Positions 21,280 through 33,149 of a stretch of DNA of 64,000 nucleotides are shown here, piece by piece. The stretch spans positions 39,761 through 103,760 of the forward strand of contig JAUCBJ010003957.1 of NCBI GenBank assembly GCA_032718475.1, in the 5' to 3' direction. The notes under the pieces were generated by a model. That model searched no databases. It was given only the letters and a program-made list of their open reading frames with translations, and was not told the DNA's origin. Each line of letters starts with the position of its first letter. Position 1 is the stretch's first letter. A program made the translations under genes and the position numbers. This DNA comes from Nemertoderma westbladi (lineage: Eukaryota > Xenacoelomorpha > Nemertodermatida > Nemertodermatidae).

Positions 21280-22300
21280 CTATGCAAAAAAATATAAATA
21301 AATAATATATTTTTAAATCATATATAAAATTATAAATAAAGTTAAAATAAAATCTATATCGACTTAAAGTAAAATTTACGCATCAATTTTTGAAGTTTAT
21401 CTAAAGCTATGGTTCGTTATAACCTGTTGAACTGGTGATATTGGTGACAATTATTGTGAGAAAAAAATACCGAAAGTAAAAAATCAACTAAGTAAAGTAT
21501 TATAAATTTGTTAGGAAGTAAACTGGAGGATGAGTCAGAATTCTTAATTTATCTTCTCAAAAGTATTCGATATTTCACCAATTCCACAGGAGTCAAGGGA
21601 TTCAAAATCGGAAAATAATTATGAATTGGTTGAGAAATTGCTTAGATTCTCGCAATAATTTTACTGGCTATATTTTTACTCGCGATAATTTTACTCGCAA
21701 TATTTTTACCCGCGATAATTTTACTCGCAATATTTTTTGAACTCTTGATATTATCGAAAATGTTAATGTTAAGTTTTTTAATTGTCTTGGAACATCTCCA
21801 ACGAGAAACATTTTGATATTCAGTCCATTATGATGGCTGGCATTCTTTACAATGCCGGACTGAATTGAAGAAATCCCTGGGAGTCTGTACAAATATAACT
21901 TATTTTTCTGAGTTCCCATATATTCAAGTTACCACATATTGCGTTACCAAATAGAATTTGTCAAGTTACCACATAGAAACTTAAAACAAATAAGCTACTT
22001 TAAAAATACTAAATCGCATCACCACACACATTAAGATATGTATAAAAACTATTGGTAAACCAATCTTGGTCTTTGTAGCATTCGCAAACAGTGTGGCGAA
22101 ACATACTGATTATCTGACTGCCGACAACTGATAACTGTTTAGAATCAATGTCTAAGTCGCAGTTGATCTTAACATAGAGGTAGCTACTGCTCTACTGTAT
22201 TTTCTTACTGAACTTTCTTTTTTGATCAACTAAAAACTAAAATTTAGTTAACTATTTTTCTGTACAAACCTTTATTAATCAGGGATCTCACATTACTTAC
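21280..22300 (-). other. Intron 1 of the ABCC4-like gene
   Basis: A 1021-bp AT-rich intron, phase 0, with donor AAAAG|GTAAGT (22301/22300) and acceptor TTTGCATAG (ends 21280). At 21655-21735 it contains a short tandem repeat of TTTTACTCGC(G/A)ATAA-type units, which makes the repetitive C-terminus of a spurious minus-strand frame (21919-21668). Confidence 0.8.
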
Positions 22301-22525
22301 CTTTTCCCAATTTTGGTGAAGCTTTTCAAACTGCTTTCGGGAATCTAGTGTGTTAGGAAGTGGTCGATATAGTTCATTTTCAGTCACTGGCGCCTTGTAA
22401 TGACGAATCAGGAAAGGTATGACGTAATAATGCCATATCCTTAACACGGGATGGGTTAACAAGTAGTCATTACGCTGTTTAATAATTGATGTCCCATTGT
22501 CATCACAATGTACGTCTTTCTCCAT
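22301..22525 (-). CDS. ABCC4-like: ABCC4/MRP4-like transporter, exon 1 (residues 1-75)
   Basis: 75 codons from the ATG at 22525-22523. The segment HPVLRIWHYYVIPFLIRHYK, then ENELYRPLP and FEKLHQNWEK, matches the conserved cytosolic N-terminus of short MRPs (pattern: hydrophobic-WW-NPLF..G, DLY.LLPED, W..E). A perfect donor GTAAGT follows directly after ..NWEK. Joining to exon 2 gives NWEKEVASSKSISPSLLRVV, the expected linker into TMD1. Upstream of the ATG I see no clear promoter element. A gene with 30 or so exons in vertebrates appears here with only two coding exons. Confidence 0.88.
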
Positions 22526-23321
22526 GATGATGTAAACAAAACTACAGAAAGTATTGATAATTTTGAATCAGATTAACTACATTCCGATGTTGGTAAGCAA
22601 ATTAGCATAATTTTTCCACATTGTTATATAAATAATGCTAATAAAATCAAAAATGATAAATCAAAACCAAACTATATGTCTTTAACACTTATCATATTGA
22701 CTTTATTAAGCATTCACGTTACAATGCAATCTATTGAGATACCCATCTAATCTCAAATATTTGCAATAATAGAAAGCATTGTCTAAAATTTAAATATAAT
22801 TTAGATTTTTCGAGAACAAATATTTGTTTGCAAACATTTCTTAGGATCTTAATCCCTTGCGTGTGCAAGGGATATTACACTATATTACATACATTTTGTA
22901 TTTGTATAAAAAGTATTGCCTACGGTATTTGAAGAGATGAATTCCATACTTGAAGGCAATGCATGGAAATCGCGCACCACCGCGGCATCACATGGGCAAA
23001 GATAATGAATCGATTAGCAATCTGTGGAGAACTAACATCAACCCATTTATGTTAAAAAGCGTCCCATATTATTGCACATTGCCGTCTGCCCAGCGCCAAC
23101 CGCTATCACGCCCTAGCATCAGCATGTCCTCGTGTGTTCACCACTTGCCACTCTCTCTATCTCATAAGTTCTCGCTCCGAACTTTTACTCAGTTACTGTA
23201 GGCCTACTATTACTGCTAGTGAGTGCATTTACTGTCTTAAACTTTTACTCCGTTTTATTTTTCTTAAATTGTATTCGATTTTATTTGGATTATGTTTTAC
23301 ATATGATAATTGATAAATTAA
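22526..23321. other. Intergenic, upstream of the ABCC4-like gene
   Basis: Contains the presumed promoter/5' UTR side of the ABCC4-like gene, with AT-rich DNA to about 22900 and a more GC-balanced stretch to 23200. The open frame at 22950-23201 has no recognisable motif, and I see no other feature. Confidence 0.4.
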
Positions 23322-24784
23322 TGAAGACTCCTAAACAATGACAGAGTAACTTTGTGAATCATCATGTGTCTAAGTCAGTGCTCATAAATAACCCAATTGG
23401 TGACTTCTCCTTTGCTGAAATAAAGACTGCTGCAAAGACCCCAATCATGCGAGTGGGTTAAATGGCGTGCCCCATAAGGTCTTTAAAATTCATGAGTGTT
23501 TGGAGCTCATTTACCCCATTATCGTGGATATGCATATAACAGAGAGAGTCCCTCAAGAAATGACAACTAAACGAATGATCTGCCTGCAAGAAGGGCACCC
23601 TAACAATCTATGGATCTTTTCGAGGAATCTCGTTGATCTCGATTGCTGCAAAGTTATACAATAGAATTATATTAAATCGTATCAAGAGATCTTGTTGAGA
23701 GCCTGAACCAAAACGGGTTCCCTAAAGGTGGTGGGAACATGGAACCTAATCTGTCACTTAGAAGGCTAATCGAAGAATTATCGACAAAGAAAGACAGAAA
23801 TTTGGCTATTATCTTTGTTGACTTCTTTAAGGCCTTCCACTCAGTCTCCCGATCATGTATGTTCAGCTTACTTTCACTATATGGGATTCCTGATGAAATC
23901 ATTGCAGCAATCAAATCAGTATACAATGGTTCCACCACGTTTGTGTTTACTGCTGATGTTGACACAGATCCATTCAAAGTCCTATCCTATCCGGGGAGTC
24001 CTTCAGGGTGACACACTTGCACCATTATTATTGTTCATTGTTGTTGATTATGTATGAATGTGCTTAGACCATCTTCATACAGATGGAGTGATGGTAACAC
24101 CCCCTACTCCTACATCCACAAGACTGAAAGGAAATCCAGCCAAGAACCTTACTGATACTTCGCTGATGACTTAGGAATGCTGTCAGAATCACTGGGGGGA
24201 GCTCATTAGCTCAGCTTATTAGAAGAGGCTACTTATAATGTTGGTCTCTTTGTAAACTCCAAGAAGACCAAAATTTTGACAGTGAACTTCGCCAGCCGTC
24301 AGGAAATGTCTGATCGCATTAGCTCCAGGCATGGCTTGCTTGAGCATGTGGATGACTTCTGTTAATTTGAATCATTTTTTAATATGGAAGTCAGGTGAAG
24401 ACCTTCGGGAACAAGGGGAAGGCATGGAGCGCATTGAATAGTCTGTCTAGGATTTGGAAGTCCCATAGAATAAAACTAAATCTTAAGGTTCCATTATTTA
24501 GGGCAGCGGTAGAACCAGTGCCTCCTATATGGGTGTCCATGCAGGGCTCTAACTGCTGAGGACTCGAAATCTCCGAAAGGCACAAGAATGCTAGACCGGA
24601 TCCTTGTGCCAAGTACAATGAACACATCTCCAACCAGACTCTATACAACATCGGAGGTGTTCCATTTGTCTCCCAAAACTTGAACAAAGCCGCCTCTGCT
24701 TTGCAGTGAATTGCTTTCGCCATAAGGACACGCCAGTGCATAATCTTTTCCTTTGGTCGCCCCATGGAGTGAATAAGCATGGTG
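23322..24784 (+). pseudogene. RTE-A copy, 5'-truncated, first part
   Basis: Aligns along full-length RTE-A from about 6530 to 8030. It holds the FFKAFHSVSRS motif A region (23815-23860), GVLQGDTLAPLL (near 23996-24035), a broken catalytic region near 24155-24170 and the C-terminal CGHCF-equivalent stretch near 24700. It has many frameshifts and stops. At 24784 (..AAGCATGGTG) it breaks. The next RTE-A bases (GACAACCCATG..) resume at 30147 on the other side of a 5.36-kb insertion. Confidence 0.85.
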
Positions 24785-24987
24785 GCCCGGACCATAATAC
24801 CTTACTAATTTAGAAAATGCTTGTAAGTAATTATTCGGTTCAAAAATGTGAGAAGTAGTTTGCAAAACATAGTAAGCTTAGAACATCCATTTTAAAATGC
24901 CTTCCAAGTCTATGAAATTAGTTAAGGAATTAGCAAGTTTTGTTAAGTTTATCAAATGTGTAATTTTCTTGAAAAATGTATTAAGGA

Positions 24988-25140
24988 AAGTTATCAAGTT
25001 TTGCTAAGTTCTTATATAAAGTTATCAAGTTTTGCTAAGTTCTTATATAAAGTTATCAAGTTTTGTTAAGTTCTTATATAAAGTTATCAAATTTTGCTAA
25101 GTTCTTATATAAAGTTAGTAAGTTTTAAAAAGTTTGTATA
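24988..25140. repeat. 31-bp tandem repeat, 4-5 units
   Basis: Units of the form AAGTTATCAAG-TTTTGCTAAG-TTCTTATATA repeat at 24988, 25019, 25050 and 25081, with a diverged partial fifth. They lie in the left subterminal zone of the inverted-repeat element. Confidence 0.9.
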
Positions 25141-25146
25141 CATCCA

Positions 25147-25312
25147 GGAGGGGGGGGGGGGGGGCTTTTTATTTTTATGTAGTGAGTGGGAGACTTTTGA
25201 GAGGGGTGGGAGGGGGGGTCCCTGTGCTGCATGTTATACAGATTGGGGGGGGTCTCTGTGCTGCATGTTATACAAAGGGAGGATGGGGCTGTAGGGGGGG
25301 GGGGGGGGGTCG
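25147..25312. repeat. G-rich low-complexity tract
   Basis: Long G runs (12-14 G) flank two copies of a CTGTGCTGCATGTTATACA segment (about 25221-25240 and 25257-25275). The open frames across it, in both directions, are composition artefacts. Confidence 0.8.
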
Positions 25313-25607
25313 TTAAATAATAAATAGGTGAAATGTTTGGCCACATTTAGCCATCGTAATTCTTTAGTACTTTATACAACAATATTTACAGAATTAGTTA
25401 CAGGTACTGCATAATGAAAAAAACTGTTAAACACATACCGGTATTTAACAAAACATTTCAGTTATTTCTGCCTCTATGGGTGTTTGGAAAGATCAAGATC
25501 AAGACTTCCATGCCACCAAAAAAAAACGAAAATTACTGGTCATGGTATATAAAAATACTAAGCTATTTTATTATAGAATTACAGGGTTAGCCCAAAGTGC
25601 GAAATTT

Positions 25608-28566
25608 ATTCTAAAACTACTACTACTAAGTCGAGCGAACTCGGACAGTGGGAATGAGATCCTTCCAGGATTCCCGATTCTCCATATTTGTCGCAATTTC
25701 GTTTCTCCCAAGTTCAGTATCCCTTTCAAGTTGATCTATATATGTTATGGCCGGTCGTCCACGACTACGCTTTCCATGAGTTGGTTGCCAGAAAAATAGA
25801 TCTGGTATGACCTCGTCTTTACTTCGCCAGCAGTGCCCACTGAATCTTAATTTGTGTTCATGGAGGGTGGTTGATACAGGTGGTATTGTACCATAAAGCT
25901 CGGCATTTGTCATGTGTTGTCTCCAGCTGATGTTTAGAGCTAGATAGAGCTGCCCAAGCCTTTGCTTTCCTAACTTCTATGTCCTCTTTGCTACTCTCTA
26001 TCCATGATCCTAGGTACTGGAAGTCGTCAACCTTCCTTAATTGATTAAAGTTTTCATCAACATTAAAAGTCATTAATTCGGTCTTGGTAGCATTTATATG
26101 CAATCCAACCTCCTTAGCAGCCCTCTCCACTTTATTCAGTAGAAGCTGTGCATCTTCTAGCGTATTTAGAGCAGGGCAATGTCATCCGCGAAGTCGGTGT
26201 CTGTGACTGTAATTGCCGGATATCTACTACTTCTGCGTTCTTGAAGTGTGAATCCCAGATCTTCACCCTTTGTGGTGAAATTACAAATAGTAATGGTGCT
26301 AATGTGTCACCTTGCAGTACGCCAGCCAGGATTGAGAAAAACTCAGTTTCACCATCTGGTGAGAGTACCTGTGCTTCTGTGTCACAATATAACAATCCAA
26401 TGCCAGCAACGATTACTTCTGGTATTCCATAAGCTCTTAGGATTTCAAGCATTTTACCTCTATGGATGGAGTCGAATGCCTTCTTGAAGTCCACAAAAAT
26501 CATGACTGCGGGGAGATTCTTTGACTTAATTCCTTCAATCAGTCTCCATAGTGCAAGTATCTGAGCTATTGTTGATCTACTTGGTCAAAATCCGTTTTCG
26601 CTCTTAAGCAGTAGTTTCTCTATGTGAGGCCTAATCCTATATAGAATCATTTTATTGTATATTTTGGCAGCTACCACAAGCAGACAGATCCCACGATAGT
26701 TTGTTGGTATACCGAGGTCTCCTTTCTTGGGGAGAGGCTTTAGTTGACCTTTAGTCCAAATTGGTGGAGGCTTTTCCCCTTTTAACATCCGGTAATGGTC
26801 TGTTTAGCACTCCTGTTTTCCATACCTCCGCTGGAATTTCATCTAATCCACTCGCATTATTATTGGACATGCTTTTAATGCTTCTTTGGAGTTCGGTAGG
26901 TGTGAAGTCCCCTGTCTCTACAGGTAGTGTCTTGTCATATATTTTCCTTGTAGGGCTGATCTCGATGTTTGGTGGCTGCCCAAGCAAGTTGCTGAAGTGA
27001 TTTTTCGACTTCCCCACACATTCTTCGGGGCTATCGGCTTTGAGGCGCCCCTTTGCACAACTTTTCAGACCAGATACCTCATTCACACTTTGCCAGGTAA
27101 GTCTTGATTGTTGCTGTATGTGAGCAGTTGTAATTGCTTCAATTTTATCCTGTATGTACTTTTCCTGGCTGAATTTAAGCCTGGCCAATTTAAGATCATC
27201 CTTAGCTTTCTCAACCTTGTTAATGTTTTCGGTTGTTGGTTGTTCGGTTTTTACTTTGTATGCTATCTTAAGATCTTCTCTCTTACAAGTAACCTCAGAG
27301 TTTTGCCATGACACATACTGTTTTCGTTTGGGTTTCTGGGGGATATGCCTCTTAGCTGATTCCTTGTGGGCTTTTATTATATTCTGGTATATTAAATCGG
27401 TGGACTGGTCTTCATCCATTGACTGAAGTGCTTCAAAGCGGTTTTGAACTTCTACTGTGTAAGCATCCTTTACTGCATTGTCAGTTCTGAGTTTCTCCCA
27501 GTCATAGTTGATTTGCTTGCTTGTCCTGGGTTTGCTGGCTCTCAAACTGAGTCTGATCTCTGCAGTCACAATTCTGTGGTCCGAACCAATTAGGTTGAAC
27601 GAGCTGTATGCCTCGCAGTTGATCATGCTGTTTCTCCACTTTTTGTTTAGAAGGATGTAATCCAGTTGTGCTTTGGTTCCATTAGGGTATTGAAAGGTCC
27701 ATTGCTTCCCCTTACTCTTTTCGAATGTGGTGTTTGTTGGTATCAATTCACATTCTTCCATTAGGTCTAAAAGTAAGTGCCTATTTCTATTAGAACTGGT
27801 GTTATATGTGTAACCCTTGATGTCTTCTGGGCCAATTTGAGCATTAAGGTCACCAGCAATGACTTTAACATTGTGTTTCAGAATGTCCTTTATAAGTCCA
27901 GTCAGATCTTCATAAAACTTGACTGCTTGATCTGGCTCTGAGGCATTGGTTGGACTGTAGCAACATATTACTATTGTCTTGGGATTCCCATCAAATGTTG
28001 CTATAACCCTGGAATTTATAGATTCGATGTTGTTTAGGGTCTAAGTGCAAATGGACTTAGCAGAATTCCTACTCCTCCATTGATGCATTGGCCGAGTTTC
28101 TTACTGCTGAACTTTTTTGCTCTCCAATTGATGCATTGGCCGAGTTTCTTACTGCTGAACTTTTTTGCTAACGTCCATCCATTTCCAATGTCATTGTACT
28201 TCATGGCAGTGTCTTCATGACAAATCCGATGTTCTTGGATGCAGATGATGTCGATGTTATATTCAATTGCTAGAGCGACCATGTCACCCTGTTTGTTATG
28301 TGCTTTCAGCGAGCGTGCATTCATTGTAGCAATCTTTAGTGTCTTTTTACATTTCAGCAGGTTGGTTCTTCTTTCTTCTCTGTCTTCTGTTCCAGTAGCC
28401 GATTTATCGACCCCAGCCTGGTGTACCACTGAGGGACGCGGTCCTTGTTGACCCGGGCGACGACTGAGCCGGTATTTCTCCTGGAGGGTTCTCATGCTCA
28501 TATCTTTCAGTTGCGAGAGTAAACCGCTTGTGGTCGCAACTCCTACAAGCGTCTTCACAGTGGGAT
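25608..28566 (-). mobile_element. RTE-B LINE, nearly full length, disabled
   Basis: Read 5' to 3' from 28566 down to 25608. An unassigned N-terminus leads into the endonuclease (IATMNARSL; IQEHRI; VIAGDLNAQIG near 27870-27840; GSDHRIVTAEI near 27590-27560) and the linker. The RT follows: LPKKGDLGIPTNYRGICLL near 26750-26690, motif A IFVDFKKAFDSIH, GVLQGDTLAPLLF, and TDFADDIALL near 26200-26170. The C-terminal RFSGHCWRSKDE lies near 25840. The 3' end has TAG repeats (25613-25624), typical of RTE. Frameshifts break it into pieces ending near 28034, 26751, 26585, 26132 and 25858. A 48-bp in-frame tandem duplication sits in the endonuclease (about 28079-28170). Confidence 0.85.
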
Positions 28567-28569
28567 TCT

Positions 28570-28795
28570 AAAACTATTTAGGTATAAAAACAAAGAATTT
28601 CACCATTTACTGGTTTTGCCAGATATTAGATATACAGATATTACTGTACTAGAATTTATAGGTGTAGAAACATAAAAAAATAACACCAAAATTATTGGTT
28701 TCACCAGATATTCGATAAAATTTGTAGGTGCAAAAACATAAAAAATAATACCACCATTATTGGTTTTTCAAGATATTCGATATACAGATATTACT
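28570..28795. repeat. Diverged ~80-bp tandem repeat, about 2.5 units
   Basis: Repeated modules ACCA.ATTATTGGTTT, AGATATTCGATATACAGATATTAC and TAGGTG.AAAACATAAAAAA recur. It lies inside the inverted-repeat element, just upstream of RTE-B's 5' end. Confidence 0.6.
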
Positions 28796-29076
28796 AAAAG
28801 TCATAACATTTCTCATATCAGTTGTAGTAACACCTACTCAGTGTTCAATCATGATCATTGTCGCTGATGCATGGTACACTCCAAAATATTTTTCCCTGCA
28901 TTCCTATGTAAACACTGTATCAAATGATCATGGAGATTGGATAAGTCGAGATCGCCTAGTATTGCATTTCGGACAAATGAGTTACAAAGACAATACATGT
29001 TGCCACTGTTATGCACAATAATATAAACAATATTCAAAAATACAAAATTATTATGTTCATTTTTAGTAAAGACAAA

Positions 29077-29450
29077 CTATGTTGAAAATGTGTTGAAATT
29101 AGTGACACATTTGACCCGGATGACATCATCTTGTCCCTGGTGAACGGCCACCATGCAACGACGTTTCCCATTGCTAAGATCGCATCCCAGCTGATTAACT
29201 GCAGTAATACAAGAACGAATTAGATCCATGTGACCATATTTATCCAGTTTAAATCGACTGACCAACGCATTGAGGAAGATTTCGGACTTGACAGGATCCA
29301 ATGGAATGTGTTTCGTTGAACTCATTCTAACTGGGAAAAGAATTCCTTTACTAAGTTCAGCATCACTCTACAGCTTCCACGCAATCAGAGCCCCATTAAG
29401 TACTGAAGTAGTCATATTGCGACTACCCAGAGCTACAATATTCATTTCTC
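29077..29450 (-). pseudogene. Unassigned coding remnant, faintly BEN-like
   Basis: The minus-strand frame 29325-29077, which stays open a little upstream to about 29362, encodes SKGILFPVR..PLDPVKSEIFLNALVSRF..HMDLIRSCITAV. A preceding frame with a stop (29450-29365) reads NIVALGSRN..SVLNGALIAW. The order (LG..; LL/F; LDP.K...I...V..RF) is vaguely like a BEN domain, but I am not confident. It could be the element's own gene remnant or a captured exon. Confidence in the identity is low; confidence that it once coded is modest. Confidence 0.3.
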
Positions 29451-30146
29451 CAAAATAAGCTGGGGTCGGATTTGCTGTTGTCAATGATACGCCTATTGAG
29501 CCGGAATCGATAGGGGGGCTCGATTGATATGAAGACGTGACTTTTCAAAAGCTTTTATATTATAGACATAAATCAGTAGAATAACATAAATTAATAAATA
29601 TTTGGTAATGCTGTACTGGTGGTGGCGGTGGGGTGGTAGGGCAGGGCCTATCTGCCTATGGATTGTAACCAATTGCCACTAACTTACTCTGATTGTCTGA
29701 CAACACCTGTAACGCTGTAAAGGTACCTGTACACTGTACACTGCAGCACTGACTAACTGAAATCACACAGTTCAGCAGTTCTGAAGCTACTGGTTCTGCC
29801 TGACTGCTGCTGTACTGGTTGAGAGGTACTGGCTGACAGGTACTCAGTACTGTGTGACTGTGTCATGATCCCTAAACATTCCAACCAATAGGAAACCTTC
29901 GCCATACACAAACATAGCGTACCAATTTTAATAAGTTTAATTCTCCTTTTAAACTTGTCAAGTTTATAACTAAATTTTTGATATGCACTTGTTATGTTTA
30001 GAAAAATTTATATATCTTACAAACTTAATACAACTTGCTGTTCACATGCTAATATTGTCAAATTTATAATGTCAATCATTGGAAAATTGGGGGCAGGGAA
30101 ATTTTGTGTAAGTTTTACTAAATTAGTAAGGTATTTCGAACCAGGC

Positions 30147-30331
30147 GACAACCCATGCCTTTCTTGAAACGCCTCTTAAAGAACACTGTGCTTGAAGATG
30201 CGGATGATCTAACAAATGTCATTGGCGATTGCGGCGGCGCAATTTTCTCGACAAGCCAGCACAGAATTATTAATATATATGATATATATAATGCAGCTGC
30301 AATGCAGCATGCCGATAGTAGTAATAGCAGC
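30147..30331 (+). pseudogene. RTE-A copy, last part
   Basis: Continuation of the RTE-A copy broken at 24784. It matches 8030-8193 of the full element: CCATGCCTTTCTTGAAACGC, GATGCGGATGATCTA, GGCGCAATTTTCTCGACAAG, and the tail GCAGCATGCCGATAGTAGTAA. Confidence 0.88.
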
Positions 30332-30935
30332 CGGTGTTAAACTGTTGTTGGAGGAGTCGAAGTTTAACTGGACTTTATATATTGTACTCAAGCACCAAAC
30401 ATTTATTCAGTTAGGCAACTGTTTTTTTTTTCAAAATGTAATACATTAACTTTCCAGGGATCTAACCTCAACTATCTGCATTGATGAACACCATGACTTA
30501 TTTCTGCACTTGAGACGGTATTTAATCACAATGGATGGACAACTAAATGGCTCCCAGTTCGGCTGTCTTCCATTTATGGTGAAGTATGGCTCTCATCGTT
30601 GGTCTGTGGAAGTTCGATATCGGTTTGATGCAACAAGATCTTCAGGTTTTCGACTATAGTTACATGTTCTCGAATATATACGTCGGGTAGACCTGGGACG
30701 TGGAATCTCAACATGCTACATTTACAATCTAAGCAGCGTAATGCCGATATTTCCGGGGAAGCACTGTATGGGACATTGGCGTTCACTGTTGAATGTCCAT
30801 TCCTGTCACTTCACAATTAATTACCACTCTAATCACCAACTGCATCACTTCTGGTAAACGCAAACTGAGTTCAAAAGGGGACGATACAATAAAATATCGA
30901 CCATGTTTCCCTTTCCACACCTACAGTAGACTCCA
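30332..30935. other. Intergenic, unassigned
   Basis: A minus-strand frame at 30786-30574 (70 aa, including LPDVYIREHVTIVENLKILL) has natural-looking composition but no motif I recognise. Nothing else is supported. Confidence 0.3.
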
Positions 30936-32010
30936 TGAAGAAACTCTCTAACCGCATCGCCATCAGGTCTCTGCCCTTCAGGACCTCACCAACTCAAAGA
31001 AACTCTATAACCGCATCGTCACCAGGTCTCTGCCCTTCAGGACCTCACCAACTCGAAGAAACTCTCTAACCGCATCGTCACCAGGTCTCTGCCCTTCAGG
31101 ACCTCACCAACTCGAAGAAACTCTCTAACTGCATCGTCACCAGGTCTCTGCCCTTCAGGACCTCACCAACTCGAAGAAACTCTCTAACCGCATCGTCACC
31201 AGGTCTCTTCCCTTCAGGACCTCACCAACTCGGAGAAACTCTCTAACCGCATCGTCACCAGGTCTCTGCCCTTCAGGACCTCACCAACTCGAAGAAACTC
31301 TCTAACCGCATCGTCACCAGGTCTCTGCCCTTCAGGACCTCACCAACTCGAAGAAACTCTCTAACCGCATCGTCACCAGGTCTCTGCCCTTCAGGACCTC
31401 ACCAACTCGAAGAAACTCTCTAACCGCATCGTCACCAGGTCTCTGCCCTTCAGGACCTCACCAACTCGAAGAAACTCTCTAACCGCATCATCACCAGGTC
31501 TCTGCCCTTCAGGACCTCACCAACTCGAAGAAACTCTCTAACCGCATCGTCACCAGGTCTCTCTCTGCCCTTCAGGACCTCACCAACTCGAAGAAACTCT
31601 CTAACCGCATCGTCACCAGGTCTCTACCCTTCAGGACCTCACCAACTCGAAGAAACTCTCTAACCGCATCGTCACCAGGTCTCTGCCCTTCAGGACCTCA
31701 CCAACTCGAAGAAACTCTCTAACCGCATCGTCACCAGGTCTATGCCCTTCAGGACCTCACCAACTCGAAGAAACTCTCTAACCGCATCGTCACCAGGTCT
31801 CTGCCCTTCAGGACCTCACCAACTCGAAGAAACTCTCTAACCGCATCGTCACCAGGTCTCTGCCCTTCAGGACCTCACCAACTCGAAGAAACACTCTAAC
31901 CGCATCGTCACCAGGTCTCTGCCCTTCAGGACCTCACCAACTCGAAGAAACTCTCTAACCGCATCGTCACCAGGTCTCTGCCCTTCAGGACCTCACCAAC
32001 TCCAACTTTA
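30936..32010. repeat. 59-bp satellite, about 18 units
   Basis: Highly uniform tandem units contain GAAGAAACTCTCTAACCGCA, TCGTCACCAGGTCTCTGCCC and TTCAGGACCTCACCAACTC. Most differences are single substitutions, plus one 4-bp slip (TCTC) near 31560 and a diverged first unit. The array is GC-balanced in an AT-rich setting. The 59-bp period is not a multiple of three and one frame stops each cycle, so it is not a protein repeat. Confidence 0.95.
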
Positions 32011-33140
32011 AAAATAATTGTTTCGACCTGGATTCACTGAATCCGTCCCGAAAAGTAGAGAAAATTAAGGACCACATTGTGTTTGTGTTTTTAACATCAT
32101 ATTTTTCTGATCGTGATTGATTGATAGGATTTTCACAATGTAATTATTACATAAAACAATGTTATGTAAAAGCTTCAACCTTCGCTTATATTATTAATTA
32201 AACATAATTTATTTGATTACGGATTTGAATCATGTACCTGTTATATACTTGTACTGTGTCATTGGTTTTATGTGATTTGGCATATTAATTATAACATCGG
32301 CACTGTTTTACTTGTTGTCACCATTAATAATGTGAATTAAACAAATGAAATGAAATACCAGCTCTTAAATTTCATGCACACGACATTTCTTTAGCTTTTA
32401 AATTCGTGCGTACTGTACGACATTTCAGCTCAGACATCTAAAGTTCATCTGCCGACCGCTGGGGGCGAATGACTAGGTCCACTTGGTGATTGTACCACTA
32501 AGCCAAGGCTCATCATGACTTACGTGTGCGCGAAGGCCCCACGAACGTGTACATTGTATGCAAAGAGAGTTTTACTCCACTATGGGATGAAAACTACAGC
32601 AAACAGTTTAAGTTGCAGTACGAATGAATAAGGGAATCATGCTCATATAATTGTTATACAGCTTTTTGTGACAATTAATAATTTCTATAAGTAGTGTACG
32701 TGCTCCAAACTGAAATTTATTGTCTTGTTAAACAATTAAACAATGGCACTGCCTTAAATGATGCGTGCTATTATAATTATTAAAATGCTTTTGTGACAAT
32801 TAAGAAATTATATTAAGTAGTGTACGTGCTCCATACTGAAATTTATTGTCTTGTTAAATAGTAATTAAACAATGGCACTTCCAATAACGATAATAATATA
32901 ATGGTTAATAATTAATTAGGAATAGTTTATAGTGATAGGTCGTTCCCTATTAGATTCTTACAGTATATGTGTTATGACTAACAATCGAACTTCCGACATT
33001 TCCATTCACGATCCATTGATTTCTTCTCTGCAACACTTTGGATAGCGGAGAGGGTGGTGGGGGTGGGGACTGAATCAAATTCCCATCTCGGCGAATTAAA
33101 AACTCACCCCAATTTTCAATTATCAATTATGTAAAATAAG
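32011..33140. other. Intergenic with a short direct duplication
   Basis: Two copies of a ~90-bp segment lie at about 32666-32755 and 32792-32882 (shared AGTAGTGTACGTGCTCCA, CTGAAATTTATTGTCTTGTT and AAACAATGGCACT). No gene is evident. Confidence 0.6.
32458..32555 (+). repeat. Dispersed SINE-like repeat, copy 2
   Basis: Shares GAATGACTAGGTCCAC and GCGCGAAGGCCCCACG with the inverted copy at 12240-12430. On the minus strand it reads GAGCC-TTGGCTTAGTGGTA, close to a tRNA A box (TRGCNNAGTGG). Confidence 0.5.
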
Positions 33141-33149
33141 AGGGTTACA

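Larger units (their letters stand above)
24785..30146. mobile_element. 5.36-kb element with terminal inverted repeats, inside RTE-A
   Basis: The 18-bp sequence AATACCTTACTAATTTAG at 24796-24813 is exactly reverse-complemented at 30118-30135. Weaker matching (6 of 11) extends to the ends, both starting GCC.GG. Removing 24785-30146 restores the RTE-A sequence without a gap, so this block is an insertion; a target duplication of more than one or two bases is not evident. Both subterminal zones are rich in CAAGTTT / TAAGTTTGTAAG words, as in many DNA transposons. The interior carries an RTE-B copy and low-complexity DNA. No complete transposase is visible, and the superfamily is unknown. Confidence 0.7.

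Noticed and set aside
22950-23201. 83-aa plus-strand frame upstream of the ABCC4-like gene
   Set aside because: Composition and context look non-coding; no motif.
25094-25346. Overlapping glycine/proline-rich frames on both strands
   Set aside because: Produced by G-runs in a low-complexity tract; no motif.
30574-30786. 70-aa minus-strand frame as a gene
   Set aside because: The sequence looks natural but I could not link it to any family or find neighbouring exons; noted as unassigned only.
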